A stretch of 23,772 bases of DNA from a virus: the IMG/VR virus record IMGVR_UViG_3300021961_007444, positions 1 to 23,772 of that record, one strand, 5' to 3'. The notes under the pieces are model-generated. The model was not told the DNA's origin. It saw only the letters and a list, made by a program, of their open reading frames with translations, and did not search any database. Positions 15,531-21,714 of the stretch are shown here, piece after piece. The position numbers were made by a program, and so were the translations under genes. Within the stretch, counting starts at the first letter, position 1. Each line of letters starts with the position of its first letter.

Positions 15531-15982
15531 AGAGCCTCCAATACTTTTTTGTATGCATTTGCATGGCGTTCTTCGACTTTCTTCAAAGCATGAAAACGTT
15601 TTTCTGCTTTCTCAAGAAGTTCGATAAATTGTCGTGCATGTTCTTCCGATTCTTGAATTTGTCCTTCAAATTCTTCAACCGATTTCATATCACCTTCTGT
15701 CTGAGCGATTGCTTCAAACTGAGGATACATTTCGGTATATTCATATGTCTCTCCAGCGATTGCTTTCTCAAGACATTCTTTTGTGCTTGGTTTACCAATG
15801 AGCAATTCGAGATGTCCCCATGCATGTTTAATTTCTTGGTCTGCGGTATGTTCGAAGTGTTTTGCAACATCTTCAAAGCCTTCGGCGCGAGCAATCTTAG
15901 CGAAGTATCTATACTTGATATGAGCCATTGATTCGCCAGCCAATGCGCTCTCAAGATTTTTTAGTGTTACGGAGGTTGTCAT
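15527..15982 (-). CDS. Rubrerythrin (diiron ferritin-like domain)
   Basis: A 151-residue four-helix protein. Iron-ligand helices can be seen: [10 protein letters not shown] (E17), [12 protein letters not shown] (E50 and H53), [12 protein letters not shown] (E78, E81) and [12 protein letters not shown] (Glu with H115), the order of rubrerythrins. The C-terminal rubredoxin-like domain normally fused to rubrerythrin is absent, and a separate rubredoxin gene follows instead. Rubrerythrins reduce hydrogen peroxide. AGGAT precedes the ATG at 15982. It lies ten bases after the phosphoesterase stop and probably belongs to the same operon as gp43. In a phage this would be a host-stress enzyme; peroxide removal during infection is inference. 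Confidence 0.92.
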   Translation of the reverse strand: MTTSVTLKNLESALAGESMAHIKYRYFAKIARAEGFEDVAKHFEHTADQEIKHAWGHLELLIGKPSTKECLEKAIAGETYEYTEMYPQFEAIAQTEGDMKSVEEFEGQIQESEEHARQFIELLEKAEKRFHALKKVEERHANAYKKVLEAL

Positions 15983-15992
15983 TTTTATCCTT

Positions 15993-16757
15993 TTAAATTT
16001 CTACTATAATTAATTGAAAATCATATGCTCGATCTTCATAACCAATATAACCTCTTGGATTGCACAAGATTCTGGTTTCACCAATCATATAATCGAATGT
16101 ATCATGAGTATGACCATGAGTCCATAGTTTAATTTGTGTATGATCCAAGATGAATTCTGATAGATCGGATGAGTATGCACCATTAGTTAGATGATCACCT
16201 TGATATCGAGGTTTAACCGATTGCTTAGATGGTGCATGATGTCCTACAATCACATATTTTTTTGTGCTATCTGATACTTCACTACGAAAATAATCTAGAG
16301 TTTTCAGATGTTCTTCATATACAAACTCGGGAGATAAAACATAATCTGGACCATTACGAATAATTCTAAAATCGTTCATGACCCTTTTCACATGAAACAG
16401 AGTATTCGGATCATTTTTATTCATATCTGTCCATAAAGTTCCACATACAAAAGTGAAATCATCAATAGTAATGGATTCTTTTTCTAGAATATGAATATTC
16501 TTAAACTCTTCAAGTTCTTCATGAAGAATTTTTTTAGTCAGTTCGAAGTCACCACCATAATGCTCATGATTTCCCATAATATAAATCACATTAGGAAATC
16601 TTTCTGAACACTCTTTGAAGAATTTAGTAAATTCTTTTTCGAAATGTGTAGCAACACAAATATCTCCAGACAAAATCAATACATCTGCATCATTTTTATT
16701 GTCAAAAGATATAGGTCCAAATTCCAGATGGACATCAGAAGCGAGTGCAATTTTCAT
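15993..16757 (-). CDS. Calcineurin-like metallophosphoesterase
   Basis: A 254-residue protein with all motifs of the metallophosphoesterase fold: D8-x-H10 (ALASDVH), GD at 31-32 (LSGDICV), GNHEH at about 62-66, VGHHAPS, and a final THGHTHD. These bind two metal ions and cut phosphoester bonds; substrate may be a nucleotide, nucleic acid or protein phosphate and is not told by the motifs. The ATG at 16757 is chosen over a codon 33 bases upstream because AGGAG lies ten bases before it. The latter part of the ribosome site is inside a 12-bp inverted repeat and the start is behind an early promoter (see those entries). No signal peptide is seen. Confidence 0.9.
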   Translation of the reverse strand: MKIALASDVHLEFGPISFDNKNDADVLILSGDICVATHFEKEFTKFFKECSERFPNVIYIMGNHEHYGGDFELTKKILHEELEEFKNIHILEKESITIDDFTFVCGTLWTDMNKNDPNTLFHVKRVMNDFRIIRNGPDYVLSPEFVYEEHLKTLDYFRSEVSDSTKKYVIVGHHAPSKQSVKPRYQGDHLTNGAYSSDLSEFILDHTQIKLWTHGHTHDTFDYMIGETRILCNPRGYIGYEDRAYDFQLIIVEI

Positions 16758-16765
16758 AGTATGTA

Positions 16766-16800
16766 ACTCCTTTCCGTACCAATATAGCACGGAAAGGAGT
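16766..16800 (-). repeat. Perfect 12-bp inverted repeat at the metallophosphoesterase start
   Basis: ACTCCTTTCCGT at 16789-16800 (minus-strand reading) pairs without mismatch with ACGGAAAGGAGT at 16766-16777 across an 11-base loop. The second arm contains the AGGAG ribosome site of the gene starting at 16757. No run of U follows, so it is not an ordinary terminator. It could fold in RNA reading through from hsp20, or act as a DNA operator. Confidence 0.85.
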
Positions 16801-16809
16801 CCTTGTCAA
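16781..16809 (-). promoter_or_regulatory. Early sigma70-type promoter for the phosphoesterase-to-gp41 run
   Basis: TTGACA (16804-16809), 17-base spacer, TATATT (16781-16786), preceded by TGC as an extended -10. Start of RNA would be about 16774, inside the second arm of the inverted repeat, leaving a leader of some 17 bases that still has AGGAG. It is the best promoter upstream of the gene 43-uvsX-41 block. Confidence 0.8.
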
Positions 16810-16812
16810 TAG

Positions 16813-17283
16813 TTATTCTTGAAGAAGTTTAGATTGTTGTTTTTGTGCAACAATAGGAATCTTCTTTGGAAGCTTCTCCTCAGGAATCACATTCTCCAGT
16901 TCGACCGTCAGAATTCCGTCGACCAGGAACGCTCCATTCACGCGAACCGTATCAGCAATTTGAACGGTCTTTCTGAAGGAACGGGTTGCAATACCCTGAT
17001 GCAAATAAGAACGTTTCTCATTCTTATCCACTTTCTTTCCAGCAATCGTTAGAGTGCCATCAGAAACTTCAATGTCAATTTCATCCTGTGAAAAACCAGC
17101 AACAGCAAGTTCTACAAGATACTTATTCTCACCAACCTTTACGATATTGTGAGGTGGAAAAGTATTTGCTGGAACTTTTTCGAGTGCTAGGTTCTCAAAT
17201 GCATTGAAGAGTCGATCAAAGCCGACAGTGGTTGGTACGAGAGGTCCAAAAGAAATGCGACCAAGATTTAGTTCATTACCCAT
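16813..17283 (-). CDS. hsp20: Small heat-shock protein, Hsp20 family
   Basis: A 156-residue alpha-crystallin-type chaperone. Seen: an N-terminal GFDRLFNAFENLA, as in IbpA-type proteins, then the alpha-crystallin core (YLVELAVAGFSQDEIDIEV, LTIAGKKVD, RSFRKTVQIAD, VNGAFLVDGILTVEL) and a C-terminal P-K-K-I-P-I-V (I-x-I/V anchoring motif) before a short tail. It prevents aggregation of denatured proteins by forming oligomers. Hsp20 is a well-known gene in marine T4-like phages. TTAAGGAG lies before the ATG at 17283. A leader of about 107 bases separates it from the gene before; no clear promoter or RNA thermometer was found in it. Confidence 0.95.
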   Translation of the reverse strand: MGNELNLGRISFGPLVPTTVGFDRLFNAFENLALEKVPANTFPPHNIVKVGENKYLVELAVAGFSQDEIDIEVSDGTLTIAGKKVDKNEKRSYLHQGIATRSFRKTVQIADTVRVNGAFLVDGILTVELENVIPEEKLPKKIPIVAQKQQSKLLQE

Positions 17284-17390
17284 TTTTTTCTCCTTAATTA
17301 AGCAAGTTAAAGTTTACTACCCATTAGGCGTAGTGGTGAAGGTTTTTTACAAGGTTACCTTCTTCCTTGTCCCATCCCGAGGGAATATCC
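17284..17390 (-). other. 107-base intergenic leader upstream of hsp20
   Basis: The longest gene-free stretch. It ends with a strong ribosome site overlapping the palindrome CTTAATTAAG. Short complementary segments (GAAGGT with ACCTTC) are present but give no convincing long stem. No consensus promoter or U-tailed hairpin is visible. It might hold regulation for hsp20, but I cannot identify it. Confidence 0.4.
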
Positions 17391-17576
17391 TTATATATTC
17401 GTTTTAGTGAAAGCTCCTTCATTGACCCAGTATTTTCTACCTGGATCCGTTTCTTTGAACACTAAAATAAAAGTCATATCACCTTCAACTCTCTTCAATG
17501 AAGCAGGGTCGGTATATACGATTTCATTCGTAAACAAATTTTTAAGTCTAATAAATTTTCTTCTTGCGTTGTTCAT
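17391..17576 (-). CDS. Small conserved-type hypothetical protein after regA
   Basis: A 61-residue basic protein with beta-rich pattern: RRKFIRLKNLFTNEIVYTD, MTFILVFKETDPGRKYWVN and GAFTKTN. The K-Y-W-V-N-x-x-A-F-x-K ending has the look of a conserved small domain, and the reading frame is well packed between regA (eight bases upstream) and the hsp20 leader, so I accept it as real. No motif gives a function. The ribosome site (GAGTTG) is weak. A nucleic-acid-binding role is possible because of its charge and position but is not supported by a motif. Confidence 0.65.
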   Translation of the reverse strand: MNNARRKFIRLKNLFTNEIVYTDPASLKRVEGDMTFILVFKETDPGRKYWVNEGAFTKTNI

Positions 17577-17584
17577 GATTCAAC

Positions 17585-17986
17585 TCAATTTTTACTTTTC
17601 TTTCCTATATTGTATTTGCTAATCAACTGCCATTCATCTTTCTCTTTGAAAGAAATGATCTTGATTTGATGAATAGGTGCAATCTTCCCTTCTAAGATTT
17701 CGGGATTTACGATCTTGACCAGTTCCCATTCCTCAAGAAGTTTAGCGATGGCATTCCTACGCTCAATATCATTGTCTGTAATATTAGCAGGTTTTCCATC
17801 TAAAGAAAATAATTCCTTGAAATGAACGATATAATATTGCCCTCGTTTATGCAGTATGTGACATGACTGATAAAGAGTTTTTTCTTTCCTGGAAGAAACA
17901 CCGATTCTCGTTAAAGTCTCTTTAACTTTAAGAAAGTCATCTTGTTCCTTTAAATTAACCTCTACGAATGTTGATAAGTCTGCCAT
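17585..17986 (-). CDS. regA: RegA translational repressor
   Basis: A 133-residue homologue of T4 RegA (122 residues). Diagnostic stretches are DDFLKVKETLTRIGVSSRK and LYQSCHILHKRGQYYIVHFK, near-identical in pattern to T4 RegA, followed by LFSLDGKPANI, RRNAIAKLLEEWELV and the C-terminal KEKDEWQLISKYNIG. RegA binds mRNA at start regions and blocks ribosomes, including on its own message and that of gp44 and gp45 in T4. GGGGAAG lies a few bases before the ATG at 17986, two bases after the gp62 stop. The place right after gp62 is the same as in T4. Confidence 0.96.
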   Translation of the reverse strand: MADLSTFVEVNLKEQDDFLKVKETLTRIGVSSRKEKTLYQSCHILHKRGQYYIVHFKELFSLDGKPANITDNDIERRNAIAKLLEEWELVKIVNPEILEGKIAPIHQIKIISFKEKDEWQLISKYNIGKKSKN

Positions 17987-17987
17987 A

Positions 17988-18371
17988 TTACTTCCCCAGG
18001 CCGCCTTGCGCGGTTTTTTCTTTTAGTTGTTGTAATTGTTCCTCAGTAAGCAGACTCAGGGCTTCTTGTGCTTTAGATGTAGAAACACCATAAAAAGCCT
18101 TAATACATTCTATGTCTTCACTTTTTTCAGCCTTAACCCACTTATTGAAAGGTCTTTTTCGGGACCTCACGGTATTTATTAAAAAATCATTTTGTAATTT
18201 TTTATCTACAAATGGTCGCTGATTCATCTCGTTCGCAAACATGATGCAATCGAAATGATAGGAAAGAGCACGGTTCACCAGAAAAGGTTCATAAGTCTTT
18301 TCTGTGTAGTCATCAACAATGAGGTTCTTTTTTCCTTGTAAAATTTCATTGACATAATCGAAGGGACTCAT
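17988..18371 (-). CDS. 62: Clamp loader small subunit gp62
   Basis: A 127-residue protein that overlaps the end of gene 44 as ATGA, exactly the arrangement of T4 genes 44 and 62. Seen: FDYVNEILQGKKNLI at the start, the NRALSYHFDCIMFANEMNQ segment, and RKRPFNKWVKAEKSEDI, which resemble the conserved first half of gp62. T4 gp62 is 187 residues, so this is a shorter form, like those of marine relatives. It makes, with four gp44 subunits, the ATP-driven machine that opens gp45 rings on DNA. The call rests on short motifs plus very firm context. Confidence 0.9.
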   Translation of the reverse strand: MSPFDYVNEILQGKKNLIVDDYTEKTYEPFLVNRALSYHFDCIMFANEMNQRPFVDKKLQNDFLINTVRSRKRPFNKWVKAEKSEDIECIKAFYGVSTSKAQEALSLLTEEQLQQLKEKTAQGGLGK

Positions 18372-19300
18372 TTGAACTCCAGGCTTACCATCAGTTCAGT
18401 GAGACATGCAACAGTATTAATCTGAGTATCAGCAACGAAAGCTTGTTTATACTGATAGTCTGCAAGAATAATCACTGCTTGCGGAATGCTCTGAGGTTGC
18501 AAGAGGTCATATAGGCTGTCATAGATTTTTCTATACAGTGTCGCAGGATCTACATCATTAGAAGCGACCCACTTACGAATTGCACCAAAGTCTTTCTCTT
18601 TCAATGCTTTCGTAATTTCAGTAATAGAAACATCACCGACTTGAGAAAGAATTCCAGTATCGATCCTACCAAACTTCGAATATCTCTGAAGTTCATTGAT
18701 AGTTCTACGAAAATCTGGAAAGTGTTTCTTGACTACTTCAGCCAAAACTTTCTGATCGAATTCGACATTCTCCTTCTCCAAGATTTGAAGTACCATCTTG
18801 TAGAAGAGTCCGGCCATCTGTACCTTTTCATCAGACCTCAAAGTGAAGTCTACAACTGCACAACGAGAGTGCAAAGGATCGATAATCCGATTCTTGAAGT
18901 TACAAGTGAAGATGAAAGAACAATTGCCTGCGAATTCTTCCATAGCATTACGAAGAGCAGGCTGGGTTGAATTAGGATTCAAATAGTCTGCTTCATCAAT
19001 GATGATAACTTTGCGACCACCAGTAAATGATACCGATGATGCAAAGTCTTTAATCTTTGTACGAAAGACATCGATGCCGGACTCATCAGAACCATTGATC
19101 ATGATAAAGTCGGCACCGATTTCATTGCACAGTGCTTTTGCTACAGTTGTTTTACCAATGCCTGCTCCGCCATGCAAAAGAAGATGTGGAATGTTTTCTG
19201 ATTTAACATACTCCTGAAAAGGCTTTTTAAGCCTTTCAGGAAGAATGCACTTATCAATCGTTTGCGGGCGGTACTTCTCCGTCCAAAGTAAATGTTCCAT
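18368..19300 (-). CDS. 44: Clamp loader large subunit gp44 (AAA+ ATPase)
   Basis: A 310-residue AAA+ protein of the RFC/DnaX clan. Walker A is GGAGIGKT at 44-51, Walker B is VIIIDEADYLN (D102-E103-A-D105), and the arginine-finger SRC motif is at 145-147 (DPLHSRCAVV). The opening LLWTEKYRPQTIDKCILP is the standard clamp-loader N-terminus. A C-terminal helical collar follows. It hydrolyses ATP to place gp45 on primed DNA. GAGG lies five bases before the ATG at 19300. Genes 45, 44, 62 and regA follow one another as in T4. Confidence 0.97.
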   Translation of the reverse strand: MEHLLWTEKYRPQTIDKCILPERLKKPFQEYVKSENIPHLLLHGGAGIGKTTVAKALCNEIGADFIMINGSDESGIDVFRTKIKDFASSVSFTGGRKVIIIDEADYLNPNSTQPALRNAMEEFAGNCSFIFTCNFKNRIIDPLHSRCAVVDFTLRSDEKVQMAGLFYKMVLQILEKENVEFDQKVLAEVVKKHFPDFRRTINELQRYSKFGRIDTGILSQVGDVSITEITKALKEKDFGAIRKWVASNDVDPATLYRKIYDSLYDLLQPQSIPQAVIILADYQYKQAFVADTQINTVACLTELMVSLEFK

Positions 19301-19327
19301 AGTTCCTCATAATAAAAAAATAATCAA

Positions 19328-20005
19328 TTAAGCTTGGCTAGTTGAGCCAACTTCAGTTGCAACCCAATATTGAATTGGTTTGTCTTTGTTTTTGAAATTT
19401 GCGATACCTCTAAAAGAGATAGAGACATCATAATTTCCTGGAACCATGCGAAGATTTTCTGTCTTGAAAATCAAGTTATACTTCTTACCATCACCATCAG
19501 CAATCTCAATTTGACTTGAGTGAGCGGAACTATTTTTACTATCGAGTTGAGTAACACAAATCTTACCACCATCGGATGTCACTGCAACATGAGGACTACC
19601 GAGAACGGAGGCTGAACGAAGAATAGAATCCAAATCTGTAGATGAAAGAGTGAAGCTAACATCAACAGATGGCATATTGATTGCCTTTTCTGGAGCATTC
19701 TTAATCATCGTAGTATCACACAAACGATAATTAGTTTTCTTACGACCACTCATCAGGTATGCAGACTTGTTGTTATCACCAAGTTCAATTTCGGTATTCT
19801 CATCATGAAGACTGATAACCGAGAGAAAACGATTCAAGTCATAAATCGCAAAGTCTGATGGAATGGTTTCTGTGATGGTAGTCTCGGCAAGAATTTGCTT
19901 TTGAGGATCACAGGTTCGAATAATATTACCAGTTCGAAAAACCAAACCATCATTGATGGTTGCAAAGTTTTTAAGAATACCAAGAGTTTCTTTAGAAAGT
20001 TTCAT
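19328..20005 (-). CDS. 45: Sliding clamp gp45
   Basis: A 225-residue ring protein, close to T4 gp45 (228). Typical features: the start KLSKETLGILKNFATINDG, FAIYDLNRFLSVISL, the second-half FTLSSTDLDSILRSASVLG, and the final RGIANFKNKDKPIQYWVATE, the last strand with the conserved PIQYW-V-A pattern. It forms a trimer that holds gp43 on DNA and, in T4, also activates late transcription, so it would link this replication block to the late promoter at 8021-8028. AGGAAT precedes the ATG. Confidence 0.96.
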   Translation of the reverse strand: MKLSKETLGILKNFATINDGLVFRTGNIIRTCDPQKQILAETTITETIPSDFAIYDLNRFLSVISLHDENTEIELGDNNKSAYLMSGRKKTNYRLCDTTMIKNAPEKAINMPSVDVSFTLSSTDLDSILRSASVLGSPHVAVTSDGGKICVTQLDSKNSSAHSSQIEIADGDGKKYNLIFKTENLRMVPGNYDVSISFRGIANFKNKDKPIQYWVATEVGSTSQA

Positions 20006-20019
20006 TATATAAATTCCTT

Positions 20020-20439
20020 TTATTTTTCACTTTGATGAAAATTCAATTCCAAGTTTGACTGTAGTGACTCAGTATCTTGAAATTTTTCAACAGAATAGAT
20101 CATATCATGTTCATACAAAAACATCAAGCAACACATTGCATGAGCAAGGTGATGTTTACCAGATTCGAGATCGAATTGTTCACCTTCTCTATAAGCCCAC
20201 AAATGCCTTTGAAGTGCATCGAAATACCTTCGCTTAGAGTCTGGAACTTTCTTCCAGTTATCTCGCTCATATTTCTGTGCACCGAAAGTTAGTACATCTA
20301 CAGTAGCTTTCAATGCTGCTGGCGGGAGCAAACCATACTCCAACTTGTTACCATCAAATTTACGTCCGCCAGTAGTGGCAGTTTGCGAAGCTTTTACCAA
20401 TTCTTCAGTAGAGGTATCATCTTCAAATTTTGCCATCAT
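20020..20439 (-). CDS. DUF5664 / MazZ-like dATP/dGTP pyrophosphohydrolase
   Basis: A 139-residue protein. The pattern is that of DUF5664: GRKFDGNKLEYGLLPPAALK, VLTFGAQKYERDNWKK, RYFDALQRHLWAYREGE and DLESGKHHLAHAMCCLMFL. This family includes the MazZ protein of 2-aminoadenine phages such as S-2L, which cleaves dATP and dGTP to monophosphates. The helices with H-H-L-A-H and the Asp/Glu residues before them would bind metal. Two adjacent ATGs (20439 and 20436) are possible; GGGAG is better spaced for the second. No PurZ homologue is seen in the window, so base replacement is not implied. It would act in nucleotide-pool control next to the replication genes. Confidence 0.85.
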   Translation of the reverse strand: MMAKFEDDTSTEELVKASQTATTGGRKFDGNKLEYGLLPPAALKATVDVLTFGAQKYERDNWKKVPDSKRRYFDALQRHLWAYREGEQFDLESGKHHLAHAMCCLMFLYEHDMIYSVEKFQDTESLQSNLELNFHQSEK

Positions 20440-21251
20440 AGTCTCCCAGTAAGTTCAGCAATTTTTGGCATATTACCAGTAAATGGATATGTACCAATAT
20501 GTTGAGTCTTCATCCATGGACATAAGAAGATTTGCCCACCAATCTTTCTCCACAGTTGACAGAACATATAATCTTCTGAAAGATATCTGTCTGTACCGCC
20601 ACCTGTTGCACTATCTTTTGAATCGATGATTGTATCGAAGTATGCATGAATATACCTCGAACCATCAAAGTTGGCCTGTCCAACATGATCTGGTCGATAG
20701 CGAAGTTGTGGATATGCTTTCTCCATTTGTTCAAATACATGTCTCTTAATCAACATGAAACCAGTTCCGATTTCTAGAACTTCAAGAGGTTCGGTAACCG
20801 TAAACTGTTGTGTACCTTTTACGACATTGAAGACATAATCACCAACCAGATTCTCAAGTTCACCAGGAGAAAGATCGGGATGTTTTCTTGCGGCTTCAGC
20901 AACATTATTCCAATTGATAGATTTTTTAGGATAAGGTCCGCCAATTACATCTTTGTCTAAGGCAAGCAGTGCAATTACATCTTGTGGACTGTAATGAATA
21001 TCGGAGTCAATGAAGAGAAGGTGAGTACAATCTGACCTGAGAAATTCATCAGCCAAATAATTTCTTGCTCGCGTGATAAGAGATTCATTAAATAGGAAAG
21101 AGAATCGAGTCTCTACTCCATACTTTGTCATGATACCTTGAAGATCAAGACAAGATTTGATATACATCCCATGTGCCATTCCACCATACATCGGAGTGGC
21201 AATAAAGAGTTTGCTTTTCTTCAAGTCTTCAACTTTAACTTTAATTTCCAT
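20436..21251 (-). CDS. GT-A-fold glycosyltransferase located in the replication block
   Basis: A 271-residue protein with a clear nucleotide-sugar transferase core: KLFIATPMYGGMAHGMY at the start, SLITRARNYLADEFLRS, then THLLFIDSDIHYSPQD, whose D-S-D is the metal-binding D-x-D of GT-A enzymes. IGGPYPKKSINW and GTGFMLIKRHVFEQM follow, and LSEDYMFCQLWRKIGG gives the E-D base-type motif. Its place directly upstream of the MazZ-like gene and gp45, away from the sugar cassette, is notable. In T4 DNA glucosyltransferases are early genes but of different fold motifs, so DNA as acceptor is only one option. Confidence 0.88.
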   Translation of the reverse strand: MEIKVKVEDLKKSKLFIATPMYGGMAHGMYIKSCLDLQGIMTKYGVETRFSFLFNESLITRARNYLADEFLRSDCTHLLFIDSDIHYSPQDVIALLALDKDVIGGPYPKKSINWNNVAEAARKHPDLSPGELENLVGDYVFNVVKGTQQFTVTEPLEVLEIGTGFMLIKRHVFEQMEKAYPQLRYRPDHVGQANFDGSRYIHAYFDTIIDSKDSATGGGTDRYLSEDYMFCQLWRKIGGQIFLCPWMKTQHIGTYPFTGNMPKIAELTGRL

Positions 21252-21263
21252 AATACACCCATA

Positions 21264-21306
21264 AAATAAAAAAAGGAAGCGACATTACTATATATCGCTT
21301 CCTTTT
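21264..21306 (-). terminator. Rho-independent terminator after the winged-helix gene
   Basis: On the minus strand, AAAAGGAAGCGA (21295-21306) pairs perfectly with TCGCTTCCTTTT (21271-21282) over a 12-base AT-rich loop, and a T-rich run (TTTATTT) follows. It lies 18 bases after the stop of the gene ending at 21325 and so should end that transcript. It is the only classic stem-plus-U terminator I found. Confidence 0.9.
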
Positions 21307-21324
21307 ACCTAATCCAACATTAGA

Positions 21325-21597
21325 TTAGGCGAATGTGTTGATACCTTGAGAACGAAGAGCACGGAAACCAGCAGCAACAACTTCACGATTGGCTTTACCG
21401 AGACGGTAATAGGTAATCTTACGACCATTAGAAAGAGTTTTCTGGTTGGTGTAGATTGGATGTCCTTCTTCTCGAAGTTCATTAATCCGAGCAGCAACAT
21501 TGGTAACACCAAACATACTACGGGCCTGAGCAGTAGTAAAGGTATTATACTTACCGTCTTTACTCAAAAATTTAAGCATACGTTCTTTTGCGTTCAT
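21325..21597 (-). CDS. Small winged helix-turn-helix DNA-binding protein
   Basis: A 90-residue protein with a helix-turn-helix reading like PF14090 (HTH_39): KERMLKFLSKDGKYNTFTTA, then AQARSMFGVTNVAARINELR (recognition region) and EEGHPIYTNQKT with the wing GRKITYYRL. The tail ends with a helix (ANREVVAAGFRALRSQGI). The ATG at 21597 is chosen since GGAG is seven bases before it; another ATG 12 bases upstream overlaps that ribosome site. It has a promoter (21666-21695) with an inverted repeat across the -35 region, and a terminator after it, so it is a single-gene unit. An autorepressor or early gene regulator is a natural guess; DNA target unknown. Confidence 0.85.
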   Translation of the reverse strand: MNAKERMLKFLSKDGKYNTFTTAQARSMFGVTNVAARINELREEGHPIYTNQKTLSNGRKITYYRLGKANREVVAAGFRALRSQGINTFA

Positions 21598-21665
21598 ATA
21601 AAACTCCATTATAAAATCACACTTTATTTTTACTTGAGAGGTGATCGATATCTCAAGATACTAAT

Positions 21666-21695
21666 ATCATAGCACAATAGAACCTATCGAGTCAA
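21666..21695 (-). promoter_or_regulatory. Early promoter for the winged-helix gene
   Basis: TTGACT (21690-21695), an 18-base spacer and TATGAT (21666-21671) preceded by TGC (extended -10). The leader to the ATG at 21597 is about 62 bases. The -35 box lies in the loop of the inverted repeat at 21679-21703. Confidence 0.78.
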
Positions 21696-21703
21696 TAGGT
21701 TCT
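21679..21703. repeat. Perfect 9-bp inverted repeat over the -35 box
   Basis: AGAACCTAT and ATAGGTTCT are perfect complements with a seven-base centre (21688-21694). It covers the -35 box and part of the spacer of the winged-helix promoter and has no U-tail in either direction, so an operator is more likely than a terminator. Termination of the upstream ATPase transcript is a possible second role. Confidence 0.8.
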
Positions 21704-21714
21704 GTCGGTAATGA

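Noticed and set aside
17300-17390. Possible RNA thermometer or terminator in the hsp20 leader
   Set aside because: Only short, imperfect pairings were found, none with a U-tail or with clear, stable masking of the ribosome site.
20020-20439. A 2-aminoadenine (Z-DNA) synthesis system, from the MazZ-like gene
   Set aside because: No PurZ or DatZ is visible in the window, and DUF5664 proteins are common in phages with ordinary DNA.
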